Program-made: the position numbers and the translations under genes
Assembly: GCF_018257795.1 (NCBI RefSeq)
Contig: NZ_JAERJD010000014.1
Coordinates: 1 to 46,503, forward strand
Origin: Citrobacter sp. JGM124
GTDB lineage: Bacteria; Pseudomonadota; Gammaproteobacteria; Enterobacterales; Enterobacteriaceae
Length of the DNA stretch: 46,503 nt
Direction: 5' to 3'
Part shown: in pieces, positions 1 to 7,795 of the stretch
Layout: the number at the start of each line of letters is the position of its first letter
How positions within the stretch are numbered: position 1 is the stretch's first letter
Notes under the pieces: model-generated
The model's database searches: none
Seen by the model: only the letters and a program-made list of their open reading frames with translations
What the model was told of the DNA's origin: nothing

Positions 1-2
1 AT

Positions 3-539
3 AGCCGAAAAGCCTATACGTTCCTCACAGAGGAAGATCCGCGTATAACGATTATCTGGACACCCGACAGTTCAGGTATCAGTGCGCCTTCAAATACAGG
101 CAACCAGAACCCGGTAAGGATACCGAACCCGGTAGTTGTTGATCCGTTGCCGGAAGATACCCGTATCGAGGCTACGACCAGCCCTGCACCGGAAGAGAAG
201 AATTTTGCGGATTATATTCTTGTTCTGCCTTTACTGAATATTCCACCGATTTATGTTTATCTAAACACGGATCATAAATACTACACTCCGCCGAAAGAAA
301 ATCCTCCATTACCTGCGTTTCCTGATGCTAAAAAAGCGCAAGCTAAAACACCTGTTAAGGGAGGGGGTAAACTACGTAATCGTTGGAAAGATTCAAAAGG
401 AAAAATCTATGAGTGGGATTCTCAACATGGCACGGTAGAAGTTTATGATCGTTCAGGTCGTAATCATTTAGGTGAATTTAATCATATTACTGGTGAGCAA
501 ACAAAACCCGCAGATCCAACAAGAAAGGTGGAAAAATGA
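3..539 (+). CDS. C-terminal part of an S-type-pyocin/PAAR-type toxin with colicin E3-like 16S rRNase domain (5' end outside window)
   Basis: The reading frame is open from the window edge, so this is the tail of a longer protein and not a free-standing gene; the TTG at 147 is an internal Leu codon. The first ~90 visible residues are the linker seen after the S-type pyocin domain (TIIWTPDSSG, then PNPVVVDPLPEDTRIE, then FADYILVLPLLNIPPIYVYL). The last ~65 residues match the cytotoxic domain of colicin E3/cloacin, which cuts 16S rRNA in the decoding site. The catalytic set is kept: Asp139, His142 and Glu146 in the stretch WDSQHGTVE, and Arg174 near the end (numbered from nt 3). It overlaps the next gene by ATGA. 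The linker type and the PAAR gene at the other end of the window make a type VI secretion effector more likely than a diffusible colicin; that is inference. Confidence 0.85.
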   Translation, partial: SRKAYTFLTEEDPRITIIWTPDSSGISAPSNTGNQNPVRIPNPVVVDPLPEDTRIEATTSPAPEEKNFADYILVLPLLNIPPIYVYLNTDHKYYTPPKENPPLPAFPDAKKAQAKTPVKGGGKLRNRWKDSKGKIYEWDSQHGTVEVYDRSGRNHLGEFNHITGEQTKPADPTRKVEK

Positions 540-790
540 TGATAATATATACTATTGATGTATATAGTAAAGTGGATGAGTCGTTACTTCTTGAAATTGA
601 AATTCCAGAAAATAAACTGTCAGATGTAGCTGAAATTATGGAATGGAGCGAGGAAGATAAAAAGGAATTTTCATTAGGTATTGGTGTTTATAATATTAAT
701 GAAAGCCAAGCGATTAAATTAGAGAGCTTACTATGTAAAAAATTCTATTCTTCTGATAACTCTCTACAAATTTCAGGCGGCAGTGTCTAA
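536..790 (+). CDS. Putative immunity protein for the E3-like rRNase toxin
   Basis: An 84-residue acidic protein overlaps the toxin stop by ATGA, the usual arrangement of a toxin with its immunity gene. By eye it does not resemble the cloacin/colicin E3 immunity family found after the second rRNase cassette at 2546. It may belong to a different small family (pattern: I.VY.K, then EIEIP, then MEWSEEDK). A hairpin terminator follows directly. The immunity role rests on position only. Confidence 0.65.
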   Translation: MMIIYTIDVYSKVDESLLLEIEIPENKLSDVAEIMEWSEEDKKEFSLGIGVYNINESQAIKLESLLCKKFYSSDNSLQISGGSV

Positions 791-808
791 TACATGACAA
801 ATGTCTCT

Positions 809-847
809 GAAGCAGCACGAAATATCTTGGGTGCTGCTTCATTTTTA
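809..847 (+). terminator. Rho-independent terminator after toxin-immunity pair
   Basis: A perfect 10-bp stem (GAAGCAGCAC with GTGCTGCTTC at 831-840) is followed by ATTTTTAT. It ends the toxin-immunity transcript. Confidence 0.8.
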
Positions 848-967
848 TCCATCTCATCAATGGGATTATATAAATGACAATAAATATTGAGGCATTGGTA
901 ATCCCCCCGAAAAATCGGTGTGTTCATAAGTAGAATTTTCTACTAACCTGAATTCAGCGGGATTTCT

Positions 968-1234
968 ATGAAAAGATCACGTTTTACTGACAGTCAGATC
1001 ATCGCCATTCTTAAGCAAACTGAAGCCGGAACACCTGTCCCTGAGCTTTGCCGTGAGCACGGTATCAGCAGCGCCAGTTTTTATAAGTGGCGTTCAAAAT
1101 TTGGGGGTATGGATGCTGCCCTTATGTCCCGACTGAAAGAGCTGGAAGAGGAAAACCGTCGCCTTAAAAAGATGTATGCCGAAGAGCGACTGAAGTCTGA
1201 AATCATTCAGGAAGCGATGGCAAAAAAGTGGTGA
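968..1234 (+). CDS. IS3-family transposase OrfA
   Basis: An 88-residue DNA-binding subunit of the IS transposase. Residues ~1-45 carry the HTH ([17 protein letters not shown], then [16 protein letters not shown]) that recognises the IS ends. Residues ~55-80 form a leucine-rich coiled coil used for multimerisation. It ends in AKKW followed by a stop just after the A6G slippery run. Length is normal for the group and no damage is visible. Confidence 0.9.
   Translation: MKRSRFTDSQIIAILKQTEAGTPVPELCREHGISSASFYKWRSKFGGMDAALMSRLKELEEENRRLKKMYAEERLKSEIIQEAMAKKW
1222..1228 (+). promoter_or_regulatory. Programmed -1 frameshift site (A6G)
   Basis: AAAAAAG lies inside the orfA/orfB overlap, just before the orfA stop. 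This heptamer is the standard slippery site of IS3 elements and would give the OrfAB fusion. Confidence 0.8.
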
Positions 1235-2055
1235 AGCCGTCAGAACGGAAGCAGATGGCACAGCATGCAGTCACCATTCAGGGGATCAGTGTTCGTCAGG
1301 CGTGTCAGATTTTTGTCATCAGCGAGTGCTGTTATCGCTACAGACCCACCCTTCATATTGAAAATCAACTGATTGCTGACTGGCTTATTCGAGTAACCGA
1401 CAGTCAGAAAAACTGGGGGGTTGGCTTGTGTTACCTGTATTTACGCAATGTGAAAGGATTTAAATGGAACCACAAACGGATTTATCGTATCTACTGTGAA
1501 TTATCACTTAACATGCGCATAAAACCTAATAAACGGTTAAAACGTGAAAAACCTGAACCACTGGCTGTACCCGCCAGCCACAACGTGAGCTGGTCTATGG
1601 ATTTTATGCACGATCAGCTGTCAGATGGTCGTTCTGTCCGTTTACTCAATGTGATTGATGACTTTAATCGCGAAACACTGGCAATTGAGGTTGATTTTTC
1701 ACTTCCGGCAATACGGGTCGTCAGAACACTGGAGCAGATCATTGAATGGAAAGGGAAGCCGGTATCAATTCGTTGTGATAACGGTCCGGAATATACAGGT
1801 AATACACTGACAGAATGGGCTAAAAAGCAAAATATTATACTCAATTTTATTCAGCCCGGAAAACCTCAGCAGAATACTTATATTGAGCGTTATAACCGGA
1901 CAGTACGTTATGACTGGCTGAGTCAGACACTGTTTTCATCATTGAATGCTTTGCAGGAATATGCGACAAAATGGCAGTGGTTTTATAATCACGAACGACC
2001 GAATATGGCACTGAATGGTTTTACACCGATGCAGCATATTCATCGTATGAATTGA
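1228..2055 (+). CDS. IS3-family transposase OrfB (DDE integrase core)
   Basis: A 275-residue rve-type catalytic domain in the -1 frame relative to OrfA, normally made as an OrfAB fusion by frameshifting. The DDE residues are recognisable: Asp in [11 protein letters not shown], Asp in RCDNGPEY, and Glu in [14 protein letters not shown] about 35 residues later. The C-terminus ([16 protein letters not shown]) is typical for the family. Full length and intact, so the element may still be active. Confidence 0.9.
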   Translation: MVKPSERKQMAQHAVTIQGISVRQACQIFVISECCYRYRPTLHIENQLIADWLIRVTDSQKNWGVGLCYLYLRNVKGFKWNHKRIYRIYCELSLNMRIKPNKRLKREKPEPLAVPASHNVSWSMDFMHDQLSDGRSVRLLNVIDDFNRETLAIEVDFSLPAIRVVRTLEQIIEWKGKPVSIRCDNGPEYTGNTLTEWAKKQNIILNFIQPGKPQQNTYIERYNRTVRYDWLSQTLFSSLNALQEYATKWQWFYNHERPNMALNGFTPMQHIHRMN

Positions 2056-2079
2056 TTCTACTTATCGCCTCCGTTAAAA

Positions 2080-2538
2080 ATGGGGGGATTACCACTGAAC
2101 CCGGTAGTTGTTGATCCGTTGCCGGAAGATACCCGTATTGAGGCAACGACCACTCAGCCCCCGGAAGAGAAGACGTTTGTGGATTATATTCTTGTTCTGC
2201 CTTTACTGAATATTCCACCGATTTATGCATATCTTAGTCAGGGACGTTCAGGTATTCCTGATAAGGATCATGATTATCACCCAGCCCCGGAAACGAATGA
2301 AATTGGTATTTCAGGTCTCAAGCAGGCTAAGAAAAAAACACCTAAACAAGGTGGTGGTGGGCTTAGAGAGCGCTGGGTTGATGCTAAAGGCCGAAGGGTG
2401 TACGAATGGGATTCGCAACATGGTGAATTGGAAGAATACCGGGTGAGTGATGGAGAGCATCTTGGATCCTTGGATCATTTAACTGGCTCTAGATTAAAAT
2501 CTGCCGTTAAAGATAGAAATATCAAACGTTATTTGTGA
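2080..2538 (+). CDS. Orphan toxin cassette 2: pyocin linker plus colicin E3-like rRNase domain
   Basis: A 152-residue frame whose ATG lies in the right inverted repeat of the IS. From residue ~6 it repeats the linker of the toxin at the window start (NPVVVDPLPEDTRIEATT, then YILVLPLLNIPPIY). Residues ~91-152 are an E3-type rRNase with Asp111, His114, Glu118 and Arg146 kept and the colicin-like ending NIKRYL. No PAAR or translocation part is present and no good ribosome site precedes the ATG, so this looks like a silent tip cassette cut off by the IS. It could become active again by recombination through the shared linker. Confidence 0.8.
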   Translation: MGGLPLNPVVVDPLPEDTRIEATTTQPPEEKTFVDYILVLPLLNIPPIYAYLSQGRSGIPDKDHDYHPAPETNEIGISGLKQAKKKTPKQGGGGLRERWVDAKGRRVYEWDSQHGELEEYRVSDGEHLGSLDHLTGSRLKSAVKDRNIKRYL

Positions 2539-2545
2539 GGTCGAT

Positions 2546-2791
2546 ATGTCTTATAAAATACGATTACAGTGGTTTAACAAACAAACATCTGAGGGTGAAG
2601 GAAAGGAATTCTCAGGTGTTTTAGATAGCAGTATTTATTTTTTGGATAAGATTGGTTTATCTGATGATCCTCAAATCTATGATGGTGCATATGATGTGGT
2701 AGTCGAATGGTTGCCATATATACAACCATATTTTCAGCATCAAATAAATTTGCAGCGATATGATTATCAGCTAGCGTTTCGACCTGTTTAA
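2546..2791 (+). CDS. Cloacin/colicin E3-type immunity protein
   Basis: An 81-residue acidic protein 7 bp after toxin cassette 2, with a GAGG ribosome site. It follows the colicin E3 immunity (Im3) pattern: LQWFNKQTSEGEGKEFS at the start and the conserved block DVVVEWLPYIQPYFQHQINL. Im3-type proteins bind and block the rRNase domain. It should be specific for cassette 2. The rRNase at the window start has a different partner. Confidence 0.88.
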   Translation: MSYKIRLQWFNKQTSEGEGKEFSGVLDSSIYFLDKIGLSDDPQIYDGAYDVVVEWLPYIQPYFQHQINLQRYDYQLAFRPV

Positions 2792-2801
2792 TTAAATTAT
2801 T

Positions 2802-2823
2802 GCTCTATCATTTATGGTAGAGC
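2802..2823 (+). terminator. Weak hairpin after immunity gene
   Basis: Stem GCTCTA/TAGAGC with a 10-nt loop, followed by an AT-rich stretch without a clean T run. Probable but weak terminator. Confidence 0.4.
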
Positions 2824-2834
2824 ATATTATTGAC

Positions 2835-3199
2835 GTTGACTGATCCCATAAATAATTCTGCGTAACTGCCACCGTAGTAAAGGCGATCGCTCAGGTGGTC
2901 ACCGAACTCGATAATAAAACGACTTATCGCCAGCCACCAGTTCTGGATCGGTATACTCCATTTTTTTAAGCACCTTTAATCGCCAGATAAATCACTTTCC
3001 GCACTGAGTCATCTGTTGGGAATACTTTCCGCTTTTTTATCGCCTGTCGGATCACGCTGTTTAGTGACTCGATGGCATTTGTCGTATAAATGGCCTTACG
3101 GATATCGGGCGGGTAACCGAAAAAGGTGTTGAGGTTTTCTCAATGCGCACGCCAATTTTTAATGATCTGCGGGTATTTATCGTCCCTGATACGTTTACT
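2835..3199 (-). pseudogene. Remnant of an IS256-family (mutator) transposase
   Basis: Read on the minus strand, the segment gives the C-terminal third of an IS256-type transposase: YPQIIKNWRAH, NLNTFFGYPPDIRKAIYTTN, AIESLNSVIRQAIKKRKVFP, VRKVIYLAIKGA, IQNWWLAISRFIIEFGD. An in-frame stop replaces a Trp codon after WRAH, and another stop plus frame slip follows AIKGA. The catalytic N-terminus is missing. The pyocin linker of cassette 3 begins directly at its upstream edge near 3200, so the IS probably took part in building or breaking the array. Confidence 0.85.
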
Positions 3200-3208
3200 A
3201 CAGAGTAA

Positions 3209-3733
3209 GATCCACGTATAACGATTATCTGGATACCCGACAGTTCAGGTGTCAATGCGTCTTCAAATACAGGCAACCAGAACCCGGTAGTTGTTGATCC
3301 GTTGCCGGAAGATACCCGTATTGAGGCAACGACCACTCCGCTTCCGGAAGAGAAGACGTTTGCGGATTATATTCTTGTTTTGCCATTACTGAATATTCCA
3401 CCGATTTATGTTTATTTAAGTAAAAGACCTGAAGATCCTATTTGGACCAAGACTAAAACATTAGAGCCAGTTAAAAATGCATATGAGCATTGGGTAAAAC
3501 ATGGACGGGAGTTTAGTGATAAATCATTTAAGAATGCGAAGGATTATGTAGATGCTACTCATTATTTTGTTCGGACACCAGCAAATGGAATCTTAACAAA
3601 AACACATTCGAATGGTGATGTTCTTTTTTATGACCCAGCGACAAATACTTTTTCTGTAAAAACGAAAGATGGTGTTCCGAAAACTATGTTTAAACCTAAA
3701 GATGGAATAGGTTATTGGGAGAAACAAAAATGA
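3209..3733 (+). CDS. Orphan toxin cassette 3: pyocin linker plus colicin D-like predicted RNase domain
   Basis: The linker homology starts near 3200, and a stop (TAA at 3206-3208) replaces the Glu codon found at that place in the toxin at the window start. From 3209 the frame is open but has no credible start. The linker (IIWIPDSSG, then PVVVDPLPEDTRIE) runs to about 3420. The last ~100 residues carry the pattern KHGREF, then TKTHSNGDVLFYDPATNTFS, then a C-terminal GYWEKQ. This resembles colicin D/E5-like (BECR-fold) ribonuclease tips of CdiA, Rhs and pyocin-type toxins, so a tRNase is likely but not shown. It overlaps its partner gene by ATGA. A silent cassette. Confidence 0.7.
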   Translation, partial: DPRITIIWIPDSSGVNASSNTGNQNPVVVDPLPEDTRIEATTTPLPEEKTFADYILVLPLLNIPPIYVYLSKRPEDPIWTKTKTLEPVKNAYEHWVKHGREFSDKSFKNAKDYVDATHYFVRTPANGILTKTHSNGDVLFYDPATNTFSVKTKDGVPKTMFKPKDGIGYWEKQK

Positions 3734-3927
3734 GTAGTTCACTGCATTTATGCCCTTGTTGCCATAAATATGAATTTTCGGAAATTGGGAGCTATGAAAT
3801 TTGTCCGGTTTGCAATTGGGAAGATGATCCTGCTCAAGAAGAAGAACCAAGTTATGGTGGTGGGGCTAACGTCATGAGTTTGAACGAAGCCCGTAAAGCC
3901 TATGCTGAAGGACGTAAAGTCAAATAA
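3730..3927 (+). CDS. CPCC family cysteine-rich protein, putative immunity to cassette 3
   Basis: About 65 residues beginning MSSSLHLCPCCHKYEF, with a second pair in CPVCNWEDDP; the four cysteines form a zinc-ribbon-like knuckle typical of the Cys-rich CPCC family. An upstream TTG gives a longer frame, but the ATG at 3730 overlaps the toxin stop (ATGA) and is the natural start. CPCC proteins are often found after toxin tips, so an immunity role is likely by position. Confidence 0.75.
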   Translation: MSSSLHLCPCCHKYEFSEIGSYEICPVCNWEDDPAQEEEPSYGGGANVMSLNEARKAYAEGRKVK

Positions 3928-3949
3928 CAATTTACGCTGATTTAATTAG

Positions 3950-3975
3950 GCAGCACAACATATCATGAGTGCTGC
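3950..3975 (+). terminator. Hairpin after cassette 3
   Basis: Stem GCAGCAC/GTGCTGC with a 12-nt loop, then TTCGTTCC. Its stem is the same as the core of the terminator at 809-840, so it was probably copied with the cassettes. Confidence 0.5.
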
Positions 3976-4055
3976 TTCGTTCCTTATCCCTTCGAACATC
4001 CAGCCAAAGCTCCCAACTGTGTCGTTCCATTGCTGACCACCACCATCAATCAATT

Positions 4056-4221
4056 GATATAAAAGATCGATATAATCTTCTGGAATTTGAACGTTTATAT
4101 GAGCATCCTGATGGTTACGACCTTATTTATTATCCAAGAGAAGGCCGCGATGATAGCCCTGAAGGGGGGCAAAGAATGGCGTCATGCTAATGGTAAGTCG
4201 GGTTTTAAAAATCAATGCTGA
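4056..4221 (+). pseudogene. Remnant of a DNase-type colicin/pyocin immunity protein (Im9-like)
   Basis: One frame reads [20 protein letters not shown] then [10 protein letters not shown]; another then reads [16 protein letters not shown] and stops. These match the second half of Im2/Im9-type immunity proteins, which block HNH DNase tips. The link (normally an I-x-x-x-x stretch) is missing, so a small deletion shifted the frame. The first half and the matching DNase are absent. This is a trace of a fourth tip type in the array. Confidence 0.75.
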
Positions 4222-4368
4222 TAAAAATTAGATACATTGTCGTACATCAGCGCGGCATTTTAATAAATGTTTTTCTAAATATTATTAATTACTATAATAT
4301 TTACATTATCTATATTGATATGAAATATAGACCTGTTTTTTAGTCTAAACTAATTTATTGATTTTTTA

Positions 4369-4851
4369 TTATTTTAAAGTAGATATCTTATTACGTATCT
4401 TGTTTGATTTTTCACTATCTGATGAAAGAACCAAAAGCTGCTCAAGACTTTGTTCAACAGAACGCTGAAACGCCAGAGCTGCTTCTGTGCGTTGTTTTAC
4501 TATCAGAGCAACAATCTCAGCATCTGTCTTTTCTGAGATAGCTTTCTGGTAGATCATGCGCTCATGCAATATGTTAATATTACCTGATTTAGCGGCTGTT
4601 CGTGCCGTTGAGCTGCTTATAGGATTAAGCTCATCAATAAAGCTATCTATGAGTGATTGTCTCTTCTTATCCAGTCTACGCAGTTCACTATGAGCAGATC
4701 TATATTTATCTACTTCAGTGTCAAAAGGAGTGGCCTCACGCACTTTACGATAACCTTCTAAATATTCATCCATTGATGGTTGTTTTTTTAGCTTTTCTAC
4801 AGTTTCAAAATAGGTTAATAAATCGCTGTTATCTAATTTTATTTTTCTCAT
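4369..4851 (-). CDS. Hypothetical helical protein
   Basis: A 160-residue charged protein with no recognised domain; long stretches such as YRSAHSELRRLDKKRQSLID and AALAFQRSVEQSLEQLLVL look alpha-helical or coiled coil. A GAGGTG ribosome site lies 4 nt before the ATG, so the start is good. It is the first gene of the AT-rich element and is divergent from the gene at 5055. Confidence 0.6.
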   Translation of the reverse strand: MRKIKLDNSDLLTYFETVEKLKKQPSMDEYLEGYRKVREATPFDTEVDKYRSAHSELRRLDKKRQSLIDSFIDELNPISSSTARTAAKSGNINILHERMIYQKAISEKTDAEIVALIVKQRTEAALAFQRSVEQSLEQLLVLSSDSEKSNKIRNKISTLK

Positions 4852-5054
4852 ACATCACCTCATTAATAATACTTGTCATAATCTATTTTATTAAATATAA
4901 GCAAAGTGTCAAATTCGGCGTGGCAAAATAAAATAATATCTACTATGTATTTTATTTTTATTGAGGAAGTAATAAATATTAGTTTAATATGTTTACTAGT
5001 TTTAAATATGGAATATAATATTTATATTAATGTAATTATGCTGGGGAGAGAAAT

Positions 5055-5459
5055 ATGGGAAAAAGCAGAAAAGAAAAGTTAGATACAATGTCATCCACAA
5101 AAACAGAAGTTAATAATGATTTCTTAACACGCCTGCGTGAAGAACTTGTTGAACAAAAAAATAACAATCATTCTTTTGAAATAAGACGACAAGAAACAGA
5201 AAAAATATATAACAAAGGAAAAATAATGAACAAAAAAGAACCCAATATAATTACAAAAGAAACCAGTCAAAAAAACTGTGCAGACAATAATTATCTGAAT
5301 GACAATGACGATTGTAAAAAAATCATCTCTGTTATTCAGAAGGAAGATATCGTTAATCAAAAAGGTTCATTTAAAAATAAAATAAGCCAAGTTAAAAAGC
5401 ATCTATCAGCATCATTACCAGACACTAAAAATATCAAAGGGAAAATGACCTTGAAATGA
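5055..5459 (+). CDS. Hypothetical highly charged protein
   Basis: A 134-residue Lys/Asn/Glu-rich protein with no membrane segment and no recognised domain, probably largely disordered (for example DNNYLNDNDDCKK). A GGGGAGAG-like ribosome site precedes the ATG and a strong terminator follows. Function unknown. Confidence 0.5.
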   Translation: MGKSRKEKLDTMSSTKTEVNNDFLTRLREELVEQKNNNHSFEIRRQETEKIYNKGKIMNKKEPNIITKETSQKNCADNNYLNDNDDCKKIISVIQKEDIVNQKGSFKNKISQVKKHLSASLPDTKNIKGKMTLK

Positions 5460-5508
5460 AGGGGAGATCATTAGTAGTCTATTCTGCAGAGTTTATATAT
5501 ACATTCCA

Positions 5509-5538
5509 ATAGAAGCTATGAAAGGCTTCTATTTTTTA
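5509..5538 (+). terminator. Rho-independent terminator
   Basis: Stem ATAGAAGC/GCTTCTAT with an 8-nt loop, then TTTTTAAT. It ends the gene at 5055 and lies before the convergent gene at 5557. Confidence 0.8.
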
Positions 5539-5556
5539 ATAATTGAAAATTTCAAT

Positions 5557-6363
5557 TTAAACAAGATGTAGTGTTTTATATAACTCGAAAATTAGTTCTC
5601 CGGTATCGGTGTAAATTTCTATTTTTATAACCTTACCATCATTTCCTTTTATTGAATAACGAATTAATCTAGCGCCAGAGTATTTTTCTATTAGTTCTGG
5701 GTGGTTAATAAAGTATTTTGATTTTATAGTTTTATTTGTTAAATAGTTATAACTGGAACAAATTTGTCTTTTAAACTCTTTTTCAGACAAACCACTTTCT
5801 TTTATCTTGGTGGCTATAAAGTCATTTAGAGGCCGTTCATACGCTTCTTTCTCTCTGGCCTTACGTTCTTTTTCTTCCTTCTTATGTTGTTGGCTAATAA
5901 GGTAAAGCCTGTCTCTTTCAGATTGTTGACGATTATCCTCGTCTTGAATGATATTCTTAACTAGTGATGCGGGGATGACTTGAATATCATTAGACCAATA
6001 TATGTATGGGTTATTTATCTGTATGTTTTCAACAGAGGCAAGTATTTTGTCTGCATCAAGCTTACGATCAAAAGAGATGATACGTTTATTACCTTCTTTT
6101 GATATTGATTTAGCCGTATTCTCAAGCCTCTCATGGTGTTGAAAGTTAAATGAACTTATAACAGTATTGTTCTGCTCATAGTATAAAGATTGCTTTTTAC
6201 TATCAATATAGCACTCCAGATATGAATAGAGTTTAAACTCTTCTATACCGAATGTTTCTTCAAGCATAGTCATTTGTTCAGCTAATACATTAAGAATATC
6301 GTTTTTTGATAGTCTTTCATACAGTTTTATTTCAAGTGAACCGGGTAGTTTTTTCATTTTCAT
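5557..6363 (-). CDS. Hypothetical protein in the replication operon
   Basis: About 268 residues, no recognised family. A basic/acidic coiled-coil stretch (QQHKKEEKERKAREKEAYE, ~158-176) separates an N-terminal part from a C-terminal domain (FIATKIKESGLSEKEFKRQI, then IRYSIKGNDGKVIKIEIYTD). Two in-frame ATGs lie 6 nt apart; AAGGA touches the first (6363), so the second (6357) is the better start. It lies 16 bp after the RepL-like gene on the same strand, so a replication or partition accessory role is possible. Confidence 0.6.
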   Translation of the reverse strand: MKMKKLPGSLEIKLYERLSKNDILNVLAEQMTMLEETFGIEEFKLYSYLECYIDSKKQSLYYEQNNTVISSFNFQHHERLENTAKSISKEGNKRIISFDRKLDADKILASVENIQINNPYIYWSNDIQVIPASLVKNIIQDEDNRQQSERDRLYLISQQHKKEEKERKAREKEAYERPLNDFIATKIKESGLSEKEFKRQICSSYNYLTNKTIKSKYFINHPELIEKYSGARLIRYSIKGNDGKVIKIEIYTDTGELIFELYKTLHLV

Positions 6364-6379
6364 TCCTTATTATTATTCT

Positions 6380-7114
6380 TTAGGAAGCAGCTTTCAAAAG
6401 TTTAGTGATATTAACTAAATCTTGTCTGACTGCTTCATTTTCTTTTGTCCGTTTATATACCTTGCGTGGTTTATCGATCTTGATACTGTTTTTAGCATTA
6501 GGAACTGCATTGTTCTTTTTCTTCTTACTAAAAATAAAAGCATCTGTATAAATATTTTGATTTACTGTTTCTAGGGCTAATCCTCGTCTTTCCTGTTGAG
6601 AAAGATTTTCATACCCATCAGGGTATTGTTCAATCTCAGCCTGAACATTTCTTGCATTACTTAAATGCTCTTTACGCTTTTCATCAAGTTGATGACTCAT
6701 ACCTTTGGCAAAGATGTTTGAGTTAATATAAAGATGTCCATGATGATCAACGAGAATGCCTTTCTGTTTTAGTTTTTTGAATATGGTTGACATATTACTA
6801 GATGCGATGTTTAACGCTTTACACAATGATGCCTGAGAAAGATTAATTAGGTTTCCAAACTCCATGTATTCTAAGATGTAAGTTAATACACGGAATTCAT
6901 TCTTAGATATGTCCAGATCAGAAAAAACACGAAAGTTAGATGTGAAAGCAAAAACATAAGGCTGGGAAAATGAGATCGCTTTATCTTCTTCTTTGGCGAT
7001 AACTGTAGTTGATTTTATATCTTTGTTTTGCAGTAAGTGTCTGGCGATATCAATCTTTTGTTCTGTGGTTAATGTATCAAATAAGCGAAGTAGTTCAGTA
7101 TCATTAGTATTCAT
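6380..7114 (-). CDS. RepL-like replication initiator (winged-helix)
   Basis: About 244 residues from the ATG at 7114, which has an AAGAGAG ribosome site; the longer frame to 7168 lacks one. The middle carries a winged-helix region with the RepL-like pattern FRVLTYILEYMEFGNLINLS, LCKALNIASSNMSTIFKKLK, GILVDHHGHLYINSNIFAKG. RepL-type proteins start plasmid replication. The C-terminus is Lys-rich. Just upstream are four regularly spaced palindromes fit to be its binding sites. This suggests that the integrated element can replicate, or once could. A pure transcription regulator is the alternative. Confidence 0.65.
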   Translation of the reverse strand: MNTNDTELLRLFDTLTTEQKIDIARHLLQNKDIKSTTVIAKEEDKAISFSQPYVFAFTSNFRVFSDLDISKNEFRVLTYILEYMEFGNLINLSQASLCKALNIASSNMSTIFKKLKQKGILVDHHGHLYINSNIFAKGMSHQLDEKRKEHLSNARNVQAEIEQYPDGYENLSQQERRGLALETVNQNIYTDAFIFSKKKKNNAVPNAKNSIKIDKPRKVYKRTKENEAVRQDLVNITKLLKAAS

Positions 7115-7236
7115 ATTTTCTCTCTTATAGTTTTTATTATATGTTTTAAATACTATGCACAAAATCAAAAGTCAATAGTAAAACTATAAATAAAATAAGT
7201 ATTTTATTATTATGATATTGTTATATGTTAAAAAAA

Positions 7237-7320
7237 CTATGTTTAAACATAAGTCTTGCTATGTTTAAACATAGGACGGATCTATGTTTAAACATAGGTA
7301 TATGCTATGTTTAAACATAG
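7237..7320. repeat. Four palindromic iterons (CTATGTTTAAACATAG)
   Basis: Four copies of a 16-bp palindrome start at 7237, 7259, 7282 and 7305, a period of 22-23 bp or about two helical turns. Three are perfect and the first ends in A instead of G. They lie 120-200 bp upstream of the RepL-like start. Both an origin and an autoregulatory operator fit. Confidence 0.85.
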
Positions 7321-7470
7321 CAAAAAAAGGTGTGAAGCCTTGATTTTATTGGGCTGGGAGGGTGCTTATAATTAAATAATTAGTAAGAAGTTAAGAGAGT
7401 CCAGTTTTTCTTTTGTGTTATATATGAGGTGTTTTTCATAGGAGTATGTATTTTCCTTGATACTTATTTC

Positions 7471-7552
7471 GGCGAAGTGATTGTTTTGAGCAATCACTCA
7501 GTGCTGCTATTGGGAATATAGTTTTACTATGTGTTTAAGAGAGAATGCTATA
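7471..7552 (+). repeat. Structured repeat copy R1
   Basis: Hairpin GTGATTG/CAATCAC (7477-7497) followed by CTCAGTGCTGCT and by the ATATAGTTTTACTATG block. It lacks the upstream AACAGGG hairpin found in R3-R5. Confidence 0.7.
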
Positions 7553-7795
7553 TTGATTTAGTACGTTACTATTTCTAGGTGAAAGTAAGGTTATTAGATT
7601 TGATAACTCTAGTTTGTAAAATCAATAACCTTTGATATTCAATAGTTCTTATTTTTAATAACCTTTCACCTTATAACTATATGATAATAAAGTTAAAAAC
7701 AGTTCGTAATATCTAGTACTAATATAGTAAAAGGGATACTTGTGCCAAATAAATAGCACCTTGTTATTTAGCAGCGTTTTCTTTGTGTTTTATAT

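Larger units (their letters stand above)
897..2093 (+). mobile_element. IS3-family (IS407-group) insertion sequence, apparently complete
   Basis: The element has orfA and orfB in the IS3 layout with an A6G slippery site between them. Its ends are inverted repeats that begin with 12 perfect bases (GGTAATCCCCCC) and share a second matching block (ATAAGTAGAAT) about 30 bp in. The orfA motif [10 protein letters not shown] is typical of the IS407 group, which normally duplicates 4 bp. The flanks do not match (CATT before, ACTG after), so no target duplication is visible. The right end cuts straight into the linker of the next toxin cassette, which suggests an adjacent deletion or recombination after insertion. 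Confidence 0.9.

Noticed and set aside
2021..2230. Minus-strand frame across the IS end
   Set aside because: It crosses the IS junction and is a shadow of the orfB end and toxin cassette 2.
7237..7320. CRISPR-like regular repeats
   Set aside because: The repeats are perfect palindromes of 16 bp with 6-7-bp gaps, far too short for spacers, and no cas genes are present; they are iterons or operators.
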